From an uncultured Prevotellaceae bacterium (GTDB taxonomy: Bacteria > Bacteroidota > Bacteroidia > Bacteroidales > Bacteroidaceae): a stretch of DNA of 51,813 bases. Under the pieces are notes generated by a model. The model was given only the letters and a program-made list of their open reading frames with translations. It searched no databases and was not told where the DNA came from. The stretch lies in the NCBI GenBank assembly GCA_937902455.1, contig CALELI010000015.1, forward strand, positions 1-51,813, given 5' to 3'. This document shows positions 17,057 through 25,275 of the stretch, one piece after another (positions within the stretch are counted from its first letter, which is position 1; each line of letters starts with the position of its first letter). The translations under genes were made by a program, and so were the position numbers.

Positions 17057-17970
17057 ATTAAAAGTGCTGACACTGCAACAGCAAAGAGGAAGATGTTGCG
17101 GGCTGTAAGGCCGAGGACTTTGTTGAGGTCACGGCCGTCGAGATGTGTCATCTTTCTGTAGGCAGAGAGATGAAGCAATACCCATAAAGCAATGACTATG
17201 CACGAGTATGGACTGCGAGTAGACATCACAGCCAGTATGGCTCCGAGCAGTCCTAAGACAAGGTAACTCCTGATTCCGAACTCAGCACCCATACGCACCA
17301 CGATGGTCTTCTTGCCTGAGACGGCATCCTGGTTGCGGTCACGGTAGTTGTTGACCATTAGCAGGAGGTCGGTCACGAGACCCTGAGCAATACCAAGCAT
17401 CACCGTACTGCGCACACCGGCAGAGATGACGGCATCATCACCTGCACAGAGCACATAATAGGTGAAGCAGACCGGCACAAGACCAAAGAACACAAGGACG
17501 AGTATGTCACCAAGGCCGAGATACGAGAAACTGGTGGTGTAGAGGAATGCGAACAGCACACACCACAAGCCGACAATGGTGAGCCACCATCCACCAATGA
17601 ACGCCAGAGGCAGGCCGATACTGCAAGACAGTATGACCGACACCGCAATTCCCCACTTCATGGCAGACGGAGTAATCCATCCCTGTGCACATGCCCGTTC
17701 AGGTCCCAGACGGTCTTCGTTGCGATCCGTACCTTTTCGGTAATCATAATAGTCGTTGATGAGATTGGCCGCAATCTGCATCATCAGGGCAAATCCGAGA
17801 CAAAGGAAAAAACGGACATTAAGGAACGAATACTGAGTATTCAGACATAATGTCTCGAAATGCCATGCAAGTGCGCCACCTATCAGTACAGGTGCAGCAG
17901 CACCCGTGAGTGTCTTTGGCCGAATTGCCAGGAACCACGCATATAGGGAGTTTGTCTTAACAACTTTCAT
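17044..17970 (-). CDS. menA: 1,4-dihydroxy-2-naphthoate polyprenyltransferase MenA
   Basis: This 308-residue UbiA-family membrane prenyltransferase attaches the polyprenyl chain to DHNA in menaquinone synthesis. It has about eight to nine membrane segments. The first Asp-rich motif is NLINDYYDYRKGTDRNED (N72, D73, D76) and the second NNYRDRNQDAVSGKKT (about 207-222). Other menaquinone genes are not in the window. The start ATGAAAGTTGTT directly abuts a TTCATTT heptamer array. It heads away from the GH43 gene (convergent, 4 bp apart). Confidence 0.93.
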   Translation of the reverse strand: MKVVKTNSLYAWFLAIRPKTLTGAAAPVLIGGALAWHFETLCLNTQYSFLNVRFFLCLGFALMMQIAANLINDYYDYRKGTDRNEDRLGPERACAQGWITPSAMKWGIAVSVILSCSIGLPLAFIGGWWLTIVGLWCVLFAFLYTTSFSYLGLGDILVLVFFGLVPVCFTYYVLCAGDDAVISAGVRSTVMLGIAQGLVTDLLLMVNNYRDRNQDAVSGKKTIVVRMGAEFGIRSYLVLGLLGAILAVMSTRSPYSCIVIALWVLLHLSAYRKMTHLDGRDLNKVLGLTARNIFLFAVAVSALLIVNS

Positions 17971-18009
17971 TTTTCATTCTTCATTTTTCATTCTTCATTT
18001 TTCATTGTT
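17966..18009. repeat. TTCATTT heptamer array between menA and the WbqC-like gene
   Basis: Six heptamers alternating TTCATTT and TTCATTC. The array overlaps the menA start and the 3' end of the WbqC-like gene, encoding its tail NNEK and stop. Confidence 0.8.
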
Positions 18010-18540
18010 GACCAGATACAGTACTGATTCGTTACCCATGTTGAATATGAGGTCGATGATGGAGAGATTCGGGATAAAACCGTGTTTGTGAGCAAAGACT
18101 TGATAATATACTTCGCTTCGTTCAGGGTGAAGAGTGAAGAGTGATGGTTGGGAGTCCTGCAGCAACAGTTTCCTGCAGACTTCTATGAGTTCGGCATTGA
18201 AATCGACGAGGAATTCGAAATGGTGCTCATACAGAGGACGGAAATCATCCTGGAGATATTCGAAGAAAGGACTGTTGAAATAGGTAGTCTCGATGGCATG
18301 CCAATGCTTGTGTCGCCAGTCACCATGTTCACTTATCCTGACATCACGGATAAGACACCGAGGATTAGGCAGACTGACAGGTACAGTAAGTTTCAACGCA
18401 CCTTGAGGCGAGTCGATAAGACAATGGTTCCGAGGCGACTGCTTCTGGTACGTCTCCCCGAAATCCAACTCGGCAGACTCGTCAGCCAGATACTGACGGA
18501 ACCAGTCAATTGGCGGCAGATAGAATATCGGCTGTTTCAT
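17995..18540 (-). CDS. WbqC-like family protein
   Basis: The 181-residue protein matches the WbqC-like family: IFYLPPIDWFRQYL at the start, YQKQSPRNHCLIDSPQGALKLTVPV, a DVRISEHGDWRHKHWHAIETTY segment with conserved His/Trp, and SPFFEYLQDDF. The family is found in polysaccharide and other loci with no firm biochemical role. I placed the start at MKQPIF (18540); the open frame continues 42 codons upstream inside dusB but is not family-like. It overlaps dusB by 35 bp. Confidence 0.8.
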   Translation of the reverse strand: MKQPIFYLPPIDWFRQYLADESAELDFGETYQKQSPRNHCLIDSPQGALKLTVPVSLPNPRCLIRDVRISEHGDWRHKHWHAIETTYFNSPFFEYLQDDFRPLYEHHFEFLVDFNAELIEVCRKLLLQDSQPSLFTLHPERSEVYYQVFAHKHGFIPNLSIIDLIFNMGNESVLYLVNNEK

Positions 18541-19507
18541 TGAGGATTTCAAATAGTTCTTCTGTTGTTGTGGCACGGAGCATCCTGATACGGGTCTGGC
18601 GAAAATTAGGTATGCCTTTGAAGATAGGCGACGCGGCAAGATGACGGCGGACATGAAGTATACCACCCAGTTCTCCGTGAGGATTGCACTTCACACTGTC
18701 AAGAACCTGACGTTTCAGCACATTAAGTTTCCAGCCGACGGTCATCTTTTCTCTGTCCATGCCTGTACCATCGAGCACTTCCCGGATTTCACGGAATATC
18801 CAAGGGCGGCCGAATGTGGCACGACCGACCATAATGCCGTCCACTCCGTAGCGTTCAAAATAATCCCTTGCCTTCTCACCACTGTCTATATCACCGTTTC
18901 CGATAATCGGTATGGTCATCCGCAGATTCTTCTTCACCTCTCCTATAAGGGTCCAGTCTGCCTCACCAGTGTACATCTGACTACGAGTACGTCCGTGGAT
19001 GGTCAGTGCCTGGATTCCGAGGTCCTGAAGCTGTTCGGCAAGGTCGACGATAATCATGTGTTCACAATCCCATCCGAGACGAGTCTTCACCGTCACAGGA
19101 ATCTTCACGGCATCAACTACGGCCTTCGTAATCTCAAGCAGCAGAGGGATGTTCTGTAACATTCCCGAGCCACAACCCTTCCGGGCAATCTTCTTGACCG
19201 GACAGCCCCAGTTGATGTCAAGGATATCGGGATGAGCCTCGCTCTCCACTATCTTTGCAGCCTCAACCATACTGGTCACATCCTTACCGTAAATCTGAAC
19301 GACGGCAGGACGTTCCTCGTCACATATCTTTATCTTCTGCAAACTGCGGTCAATGCTACGGATCAGGGCATCGGCACTGACAAATTCAGAATAGACCATA
19401 CTTGCCCCGAACTCCTTACAGAGAAGACGGAAAGCCTGGTCGGTGACATCCTCCATCGGCGCCAGCATCACGGGCCGATAGCCCAAGTCTATATTACCTA
19501 TTTTCAT
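18506..19507 (-). CDS. dusB: tRNA-dihydrouridine synthase B
   Basis: The 333-residue FMN enzyme reduces uridine to dihydrouridine in the tRNA D-loop. It has a TIM barrel with MLAPMEDVTDQAFR, QIYGKD, and the active-site NWGCPVKKIARKGCGSGML with catalytic C102. FMN-binding motifs TIHGRTRSQMYTG, IGNGDIDSG and DGIMVGRATFGRPW follow. The start chosen is MKIGNIDLGY (19507), which overlaps comF by 14 bp; the ATG at 19543 gives a non-conserved extension. Confidence 0.94.
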   Translation of the reverse strand: MKIGNIDLGYRPVMLAPMEDVTDQAFRLLCKEFGASMVYSEFVSADALIRSIDRSLQKIKICDEERPAVVQIYGKDVTSMVEAAKIVESEAHPDILDINWGCPVKKIARKGCGSGMLQNIPLLLEITKAVVDAVKIPVTVKTRLGWDCEHMIIVDLAEQLQDLGIQALTIHGRTRSQMYTGEADWTLIGEVKKNLRMTIPIIGNGDIDSGEKARDYFERYGVDGIMVGRATFGRPWIFREIREVLDGTGMDREKMTVGWKLNVLKRQVLDSVKCNPHGELGGILHVRRHLAASPIFKGIPNFRQTRIRMLRATTTEELFEILNETADILSAAN

Positions 19508-20216
19508 TATCGACTGCAAAATTACAAAAAAATTCGCCTGCATAGCCCAGACTGACCACAGAAATTCTCACTTCACCAGCTTTTACCACCTCCCTGCCTA
19601 ATGAAAGGATGGTGGAGCCAGTAGTTATGACATCGTCGACAATAAGGACGTGCCTGCCCCTCAACAATTCGGGGCGGTCCAGACGAAAGATACCTTCTAC
19701 ATTCTCCTTACGCTCATAAGTATTGAGATGAGTCTGAGTAGGATTATCCACAACCCTGCTCACGGCCTTTGTCTCGACAGGAATACCCGTGACAGATGAT
19801 ATTCCACGAGCTATGTAGTCGCACTGGTTGTACCCGCGTTTTCTCTTTTTACGGCGAGAGAGCGGAACGGGGACTATGACATCGACACCTTCAAAAAAGC
19901 CAGAAGACTTGTATTCCTCTGTCATCATACGTGCCAGATAACTTCCGATTGTGGGATTGTCGAAGTATTTCAGCGAATGAATCGTGCTACGAGTCTGAAC
20001 TCCCGAATAGAAGAAATAGCTTGCTGCCTTCTCGATCGGTAGATGATACCAGAAGAGTTTTTCGATTGGATTCTCTGCTATCACATCGGAATGAGTATAG
20101 GGCAAGGCACGCAGACAATTCACACAGAGGTGGTGCTCCTGAGTGCCAAGTCTTTCCCCGCACATAGCACAGTAACGAGGAAACAACAGATTCACTATGT
20201 CAGTAAATATCGCCAA
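19494..20216 (-). CDS. comF: ComF-family phosphoribosyltransferase-like protein
   Basis: The 240-residue protein has an N-terminal zinc finger (C16, C19, C31, C34) and a type I phosphoribosyltransferase domain with the PRPP motif VLIVDDVITTGSTI. ComF is needed for DNA uptake in naturally competent bacteria and interacts with DprA/PriA in some; in Bacteroidota its role is inferred. It overlaps recX by 17 bp and dusB by 14 bp. Confidence 0.92.
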   Translation of the reverse strand: MAIFTDIVNLLFPRYCAMCGERLGTQEHHLCVNCLRALPYTHSDVIAENPIEKLFWYHLPIEKAASYFFYSGVQTRSTIHSLKYFDNPTIGSYLARMMTEEYKSSGFFEGVDVIVPVPLSRRKKRKRGYNQCDYIARGISSVTGIPVETKAVSRVVDNPTQTHLNTYERKENVEGIFRLDRPELLRGRHVLIVDDVITTGSTILSLGREVVKAGEVRISVVSLGYAGEFFCNFAVDNENR

Positions 20217-20673
20217 TTACCTCACTTATCTGGTCTGTTGAAAAACCTTTGGAATAGGCAAACCGATAGAGTTTTGCCCTTATCTCATATTCTGACCTAC
20301 CTTTCACGGAAGGCCGTTTTGCCTCTATGAGAGTTCTCAGTCTCTCAAGCGATTCATCCTCCTGGATTTCATCCTTTGCATCATCTATATCTTTCTGGGA
20401 AATGCCTCTCTTTCTCAGTTCCATCTCTATCTTCATCTCGCCCCAGTTGTTGAAGGCAAACTTATCGTGAGTGAAAGCGCGGGCATATCTCGCCTCGTCG
20501 ATGAACTTATCGGCAAGAAGCCGGTTTATGACTTTCTCACGGGCACCTTCCGGCATATCCCAGTACGACATCTTTCGTTTCATGTCGTGAATGCAGTACT
20601 CACTCGCTGCACACAGCCGGGACAATTTCTCGAAAGCCTCGTCCTCACTTACTGTTTTCTTCTTCCTTTCCAT
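20200..20673 (-). CDS. recX: RecX-family regulatory protein
   Basis: The 157-residue, highly charged all-helical protein matches RecX, which modulates RecA filaments. Tandem three-helix repeats are visible: YWDMPEGAREKVINRLLADKF, DEARYARAFTHDKFAFNNWG and MELRKRGISQKDIDDA. The start codon lies inside the end of prmC (25 bp overlap) and its end overlaps comF, so the group is tightly coupled. Confidence 0.9.
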   Translation of the reverse strand: MERKKKTVSEDEAFEKLSRLCAASEYCIHDMKRKMSYWDMPEGAREKVINRLLADKFIDEARYARAFTHDKFAFNNWGEMKIEMELRKRGISQKDIDDAKDEIQEDESLERLRTLIEAKRPSVKGRSEYEIRAKLYRFAYSKGFSTDQISEVIGDIY

Positions 20674-21503
20674 GATCCAAAAACAAATCTGTCATTCTCA
20701 AACTGGTCCTTCACCAACTCCACATTAGAGAAACCTTTCCCTCTCAGCATCTCCACAATATCATGGCCAAAGCGACGGTTAATCTCAAATGCCAGCAAAC
20801 CACCTTCCGTAAGGCTACCAACAGCAACATCAGCAATCCTATCATAGAACAGCAGGGGGTCGTCATCAGGAACGAACAAGGCTGTCTCGGGCTCATAATC
20901 CAGTACATTACGTTCCATAGCCATCCTTTCCTCCTCGAGCACATAAGGCGGGTTACTCACGATTAAATCGTAATCTGCAAGTCGCAATTCGTCATTGTTC
21001 AACACGTCCACCTTATTATATATAATAGGCAAGCCAAGACATTCTGCATTTCGTCCTGCAATCCTCAGCGCATCGTCCGACACATCCCATGCCTCCACCC
21101 TTGCCTGCGGAAAGCATTTCTTCATTGCAAGAGCTATGCAACCGCTTCCGGTACCAACATCGAGAACGGCAGTAGGACCACCACCTGATTCAAACCGAAG
21201 CATTATCTGTCTTATCAGTTCCTCCGTCTCAGGACGAGGGATAAGGACACCTGACTCAACATGAACCTCCATGCCGAAGAATTCTGTCTTGCCAAGTACA
21301 TACTGAATCGGCTCATCCTTGCGGAGACGTTCTACGAGCGACAGGATGTACCCCGACGGTTCTTCCCTATGCCCCAGCAACAATTCGCAGTCATTTTCAT
21401 CAGGGAACAAGTCCTTCAGGAGCATTATCGCGATAGTCCTTGCCTCTTCCCTCCCGTAGATGTCAGTCAACTGGTCAGATATGTTTCTGTACAAAGTTTG
21501 CAT
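20649..21503 (-). CDS. prmC: Release factor glutamine methyltransferase PrmC
   Basis: The 284-residue SAM-dependent enzyme methylates the GGQ glutamine of release factors. The SAM motif is LDVGTGSGCIALAM (GTGSG at 117-121), and the catalytic NPPYV is at 184-188, preceded by LIVS. The N-terminal helical domain includes PIQYVLGKTEFFGMEV and LIPRPETEEL. It heads the prmC-recX-comF-dusB-WbqC-menA run. A TACATTTGCA box lies only 4 bp upstream of the ATG, so the mRNA may be leaderless. Confidence 0.95.
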   Translation of the reverse strand: MQTLYRNISDQLTDIYGREEARTIAIMLLKDLFPDENDCELLLGHREEPSGYILSLVERLRKDEPIQYVLGKTEFFGMEVHVESGVLIPRPETEELIRQIMLRFESGGGPTAVLDVGTGSGCIALAMKKCFPQARVEAWDVSDDALRIAGRNAECLGLPIIYNKVDVLNNDELRLADYDLIVSNPPYVLEEERMAMERNVLDYEPETALFVPDDDPLLFYDRIADVAVGSLTEGGLLAFEINRRFGHDIVEMLRGKGFSNVELVKDQFENDRFVFGSWKGRRKQ

Positions 21504-21507
21504 ATTG

Positions 21508-21515
21508 CAAATGTA
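21508..21515 (-). promoter_or_regulatory. -7 box abutting the prmC start
   Basis: The minus strand reads TACATTTGCAATATG, so the box ends 4 bp before the ATG and initiation would fall at or next to the start codon. No -33 TTTG is clear. Confidence 0.5.
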
Positions 21516-21556
21516 CGAAAAAAAATGAATAATGGATAATGAATAATGAAAAAAAT

Positions 21557-21583
21557 TCAGGCAGCAGTTTCCGACTGCCTGAG
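21557..21583 (-). terminator. Terminator of paralogue A
   Basis: On the minus strand CTCAGGCAG pairs with CTGCCTGA around a GGAAA-containing loop and is followed by TTTTTTT. It is a slightly decayed copy of the hairpin after the other three paralogues. A second, imperfect GC-rich hairpin (about 21595-21613) lies between it and the stop codon. Confidence 0.8.
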
Positions 21584-21627
21584 TTCTATCAGTTCCTCCC
21601 TCCAGAGTGGAGGTTAGGTGGGGTCTC

Positions 21628-24600
21628 TTATTTCACAAGAACCTTCTTGCCTCCGATGATATTGATACCCTTCTGGAGAGTATTAATCTTCTGGCCCATG
21701 AGATTGAAGATGATGCTGTTTGACTTAGCATTTGCATTGAGTTCTTCAATGCCTGTCTGCTCATGATTACTGTTCTTGCCGAAGTAAGTCAGCTTGAAGT
21801 TGTCGACTGCAAGCCAGTTTGCATTAGTCTCTTCAATCATGGCACCGAGAGTAAGAGGAGTGTCGGCAGACTGCTTCTTGAAATAGAGTCCGTAATGAAC
21901 AGGCTGTCCACTCTGAGTTTCGAGAGCTATGCGGTCGAGGAGGGTTACATCTTCCTGAGCGAAGAGGTATTCACCATTCACTGCATAAGGTTCCTCTGCT
22001 TCTTCCTCGTCGTAGTTCTGGTCGCAAGCCATAACGTCAGCTTCCACCAGGTAAGTTCCTTCTGGGAGACCGATAATGGTCTGCTGGATATGACCGTTGC
22101 CGAGAGTAGTGCTGCCGCTCCAGATTTCAGCGAAGTTGGTCATTACAGGGCTGTCGCCAGGATATGACTGGTTCTTCTGGATCTGCATGTTGCCATATTC
22201 CTCACAAGCCAAATCCCATCCGGTTGTACCTTCTTCGAATGAAGGATTGACGATGAGAGCAGTGAGGTCTGCAGGATTATCGTCTGTAGGTTCTTCTGCA
22301 GGAATTACGAGTGCATTGCAGGCAGCTTCGATCTCACTGAGCTTAGCGATTGCCTCTTCAGTTGAGAACGAGCCAGCCTCGATGCCGCTGATGATTTCGT
22401 CGAGGAGATCCTGAGCGGTCTTCTTGGCAGTTGCACTTGCAGTCTTGTCATACTGAGCAATTGCGCCGTCGAGCTTCTCTGCACCTGCGATGAGGTCCTT
22501 GTATGCTGCAGCATTCGCATCAGCCACCTTCTTGCCTTCGATGAGTGCCGTATATGCGTTGTACATGTCTTCGCCAGTCTTTTCGAGAGAAGCCTTAGCA
22601 GCATCAATCAAGCCTGAGAATGCGGTACGTTCTGCTGTACTAAACATGTTTTCTTCGTTGGCAAGATAAGCCTCACATTCTTCGATGTATTCACCGAGAA
22701 CTGTCTTCAGCACTTCTGCATCCTTCTCGTGATAGATGAGTCGGAAGTTGCTGACTACTGTCCAGAAACCAGCTTCTGCTGCTTCGTGGCTGTAAGCACC
22801 GATGCGGAGTTTGCCGCCTGTAACCACACCATAGACTTCATTTTCATAATAGCCCTGCTTGAAGAGGCAGGATGCTGTCTGTTCGTGGTCCGGACCGTAA
22901 TAGACTACTGTCTCACCGTCCTTCACGTTGTCGGTTCTACCTGCTGCGATAGGTTCTGTAAAGAGTTCGGAACCAATGTGGCGGATCTTCTTCTTGTTGT
23001 CGTTCATGTAGAAGTAGCCTGTACACAGTGCATTTTCTGCCTCAGGGTTTTCTACGTAGTTGGAGATTGATGTAGGAGTTGACTGACGAGGACGGAACCA
23101 TCCGTTCATCTTCAACTGGTATACACCGTCAGGAACTGCAACATCCTGATAGATGTCGAATGTAGTCTGCCATCTTGCCACTACAGGGAAGTAGTATTCA
23201 TGAGTAGGATCAGTGAATCCGTTGCGCTCAGGAAGTCCGAAACCTTCTTCGTGGTCCCAGCCCTTCAGTCCGTCCTCGAACTTAGGGTTGGTGATGAGGA
23301 TGGATACATCGTCGCCAGCCTTCATGTACTTCTTGATGCCATTGAGGATGATGTCGTCCATCAAAGACCTTACATTTGCAATGTAGGTGGAGTCTGCATT
23401 ACCATAGTTGTAGTCGTCAACCCAGTTCATCAGTTCATCACTGAGCTGATTGGCAATGTCAGGATACTTCTCTCCGAATTCCTCTGCACGCTTTTCTGCC
23501 TCTTCGATGAATGCAGCGAAGTTTTCATATTCCTTGATTGACTGGTCGAGTGCTGCTGCTGCCTCTTCGAGAGCCTTCTGATACTCTGTGTAGTTGTCTG
23601 TAGCCTCCTCTGCTGCGTTCAGGGCATCAAGGTAAGCGTTCTTGACATCTGTGCAAGCCTTCAATTCGTCGATGTCGCCATACTTTGCGTTGAGCTTTGC
23701 GATAAGGTCCTTGAGGAGAATCTTCTCGATCGGATCCTCACCGAGAGGTCCGTAGTAAGTGAGAGTGAAGTTATCACAAGCAATCCAGCTTGCGTTAGTG
23801 CTATCTGTGCGCACACCGAGAGTGATGTCACCACCAGTACTGACGAATGTCACCTCATAGTGATGAGGCTTGTAACCACCATACTGACCGGTACTGATTG
23901 ACTGACTCATTTCAGCCTCACCACCAAGAGCAAAGAGCTCTGTACCAGTAACGACATTCGAAGTACCTTCCTGTACTGCACAGGCATCAACAGTGAACTT
24001 ATATTTTCCGTCTGGCAGACTTGGAAGAATCTGATAGATGGCTCCGTCATGAAGTCCCTTGCCACTTGCATCCCATGCCTGGATAAATCCGGAGATAGTT
24101 ACTGGAGGATCTACATCGGTGTTGGTATGAGTGTTCTTCTGATAGCCGATTTCCGTAGCACCCTCGATAGTGATGACCCATCCCTCAGTCTTGGTGCTTG
24201 AGAAATCAGCATTCTTGATGAAGCCAGTTGCATTGATAGGGTTCTCCTCTGTTGCGCCCTTGAGGGAAGCATAGTTCACGGCCAGGGCAAGAGCCTCCCT
24301 TGCTGCGTTCAGTTCCTCGATAGTTGAACTTGTGTTGTTGTACACAGCCTCTGCCTCTGCAATGTCGTCCTTGAGTTCAGGATAGTCTACCTTAATGCTA
24401 TCAATGAATTCACCGAGATTAACAGCTGCATTATAAACCTTTAGTTCATCAAAATACGTGCTGTTTGCAGGGAGAAGAGTCCAATCCACGCATACAAGTC
24501 CCTCTATGCCAGCCTCACTTGTATCAAGGAGTGGATAGATGATTGTTGTACTCATGTTCTTGTCGACACCCATGTAACAGTTAGGGTAGTTCGTGTGGTT

Positions 24601-25059
24601 GAATTGAGGGTTGAGGTCACCACCGAAGAAACGGTAGCCCTTGTCAGTCTGTTCGCACTCCCAGAAATAGTTCTCCTGCTTGTTGCGGTCCATGTAGATT
24701 TCTGTGTCGCTGTTGATGAACGCATATTTCCATGCATTCTTTGTAGGAGTGAAATCATTGAACAGGATTGTCTTGCCATCCCATTCATCAAGTTCACCAG
24801 TTTCGGCATTGGTAGCCTGATACTTAGTAAAGAACACCTTCAGTCCCGGACCCTCTGTCGTCCAAGTTGCCTGAGTGCCCCATGCATTGCCCTCTGAGAA
24901 GAAGACTTCTGCCTCTGCATTGTAAAGGTAATAGATTGTCGTGTCGTTCTCATCGCTGAACTCCAGAGTGGCTCCTGCCGGCATTTCCGGCTTCGTCCAC
25001 TGAGCAAAAGCAGCGAGAGACACAAACAAAGAAACTAATACAAGTAGATTTCTTTTCAT
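21628..25059 (-). CDS. Giant secreted multidomain protein, paralogue A
   Basis: The 1143-residue protein has a signal peptide (1-20, ending AFAQ). A beta-rich N-domain with WDGKT, NYFWEC, RFFGG and CYMGVD motifs spans about 21-200. Three repeats follow of a helical FIVAR-like spacer plus a jelly-roll-like module: about 278-437 (NADFSSTKTEGW to WIACDNFTLTYYG), 588-775 (NPKFEDGLKGW to VSNFRLIYH) and 935-1098 (NPSFEEGTTGW to WLAVDNFKLTYFG). The last 26 residues form a motif (FNLMGQKINTLQKG, ending GGKKVLVK). The NP-F-GW and DNF-L-Y-G pattern resembles carbohydrate-binding modules, and the C-terminal motif resembles short T9SS-type sorting tails of Prevotella; both are inference. This is the most diverged copy with D. 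No catalytic motif was seen. Confidence 0.85.
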   Translation of the reverse strand: MKRNLLVLVSLFVSLAAFAQWTKPEMPAGATLEFSDENDTTIYYLYNAEAEVFFSEGNAWGTQATWTTEGPGLKVFFTKYQATNAETGELDEWDGKTILFNDFTPTKNAWKYAFINSDTEIYMDRNKQENYFWECEQTDKGYRFFGGDLNPQFNHTNYPNCYMGVDKNMSTTIIYPLLDTSEAGIEGLVCVDWTLLPANSTYFDELKVYNAAVNLGEFIDSIKVDYPELKDDIAEAEAVYNNTSSTIEELNAAREALALAVNYASLKGATEENPINATGFIKNADFSSTKTEGWVITIEGATEIGYQKNTHTNTDVDPPVTISGFIQAWDASGKGLHDGAIYQILPSLPDGKYKFTVDACAVQEGTSNVVTGTELFALGGEAEMSQSISTGQYGGYKPHHYEVTFVSTGGDITLGVRTDSTNASWIACDNFTLTYYGPLGEDPIEKILLKDLIAKLNAKYGDIDELKACTDVKNAYLDALNAAEEATDNYTEYQKALEEAAAALDQSIKEYENFAAFIEEAEKRAEEFGEKYPDIANQLSDELMNWVDDYNYGNADSTYIANVRSLMDDIILNGIKKYMKAGDDVSILITNPKFEDGLKGWDHEEGFGLPERNGFTDPTHEYYFPVVARWQTTFDIYQDVAVPDGVYQLKMNGWFRPRQSTPTSISNYVENPEAENALCTGYFYMNDNKKKIRHIGSELFTEPIAAGRTDNVKDGETVVYYGPDHEQTASCLFKQGYYENEVYGVVTGGKLRIGAYSHEAAEAGFWTVVSNFRLIYHEKDAEVLKTVLGEYIEECEAYLANEENMFSTAERTAFSGLIDAAKASLEKTGEDMYNAYTALIEGKKVADANAAAYKDLIAGAEKLDGAIAQYDKTASATAKKTAQDLLDEIISGIEAGSFSTEEAIAKLSEIEAACNALVIPAEEPTDDNPADLTALIVNPSFEEGTTGWDLACEEYGNMQIQKNQSYPGDSPVMTNFAEIWSGSTTLGNGHIQQTIIGLPEGTYLVEADVMACDQNYDEEEAEEPYAVNGEYLFAQEDVTLLDRIALETQSGQPVHYGLYFKKQSADTPLTLGAMIEETNANWLAVDNFKLTYFGKNSNHEQTGIEELNANAKSNSIIFNLMGQKINTLQKGINIIGGKKVLVK

Positions 25060-25118
25060 ACTCTTTTGATTTAAGTTGTTATTAATTAAAATTATATATA
25101 AATGTCACATAAAGTCTG

Positions 25119-25126
25119 CAAAGATA
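25119..25126 (-). promoter_or_regulatory. -7 box of paralogue A
   Basis: TATCTTTGCAG on the minus strand, 60 bp upstream of the ATG. The same TATCTTTGC box stands upstream of all four paralogues. Confidence 0.65.
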
Positions 25127-25202
25127 GTAAAAAAAATGAATACCGAAAAATGAAAAATGAAAAAAATGACTAATTACCCAATTTATGACCGGCAAAAAAC
25201 AA

Positions 25203-25230
25203 CTCAGGCAGCCGTTTCCGACTGCCTGAG
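25203..25230 (-). terminator. Terminator of paralogue B
   Basis: A perfect 9-bp stem CTCAGGCAG/CTGCCTGAG with loop TCGGAAACGG (minus strand), followed by TTGTTTTTTG. Confidence 0.88.
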
Positions 25231-25241
25231 CTTTTACAGTT

Positions 25242-25261
25242 CCTCCCCTCCAGAGGGGAGG
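25242..25261 (-). repeat. Second 3' hairpin of paralogue B
   Basis: A perfect 8-bp inverted repeat, CCTCCCCT-CCAG-AGGGGAGG, between the stop codon and the terminator. It recurs, identical or nearly so, after C (29182-29201) and D (32895-32914). Confidence 0.8.
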
Positions 25262-25275
25262 TTAGGAGGGGTCTA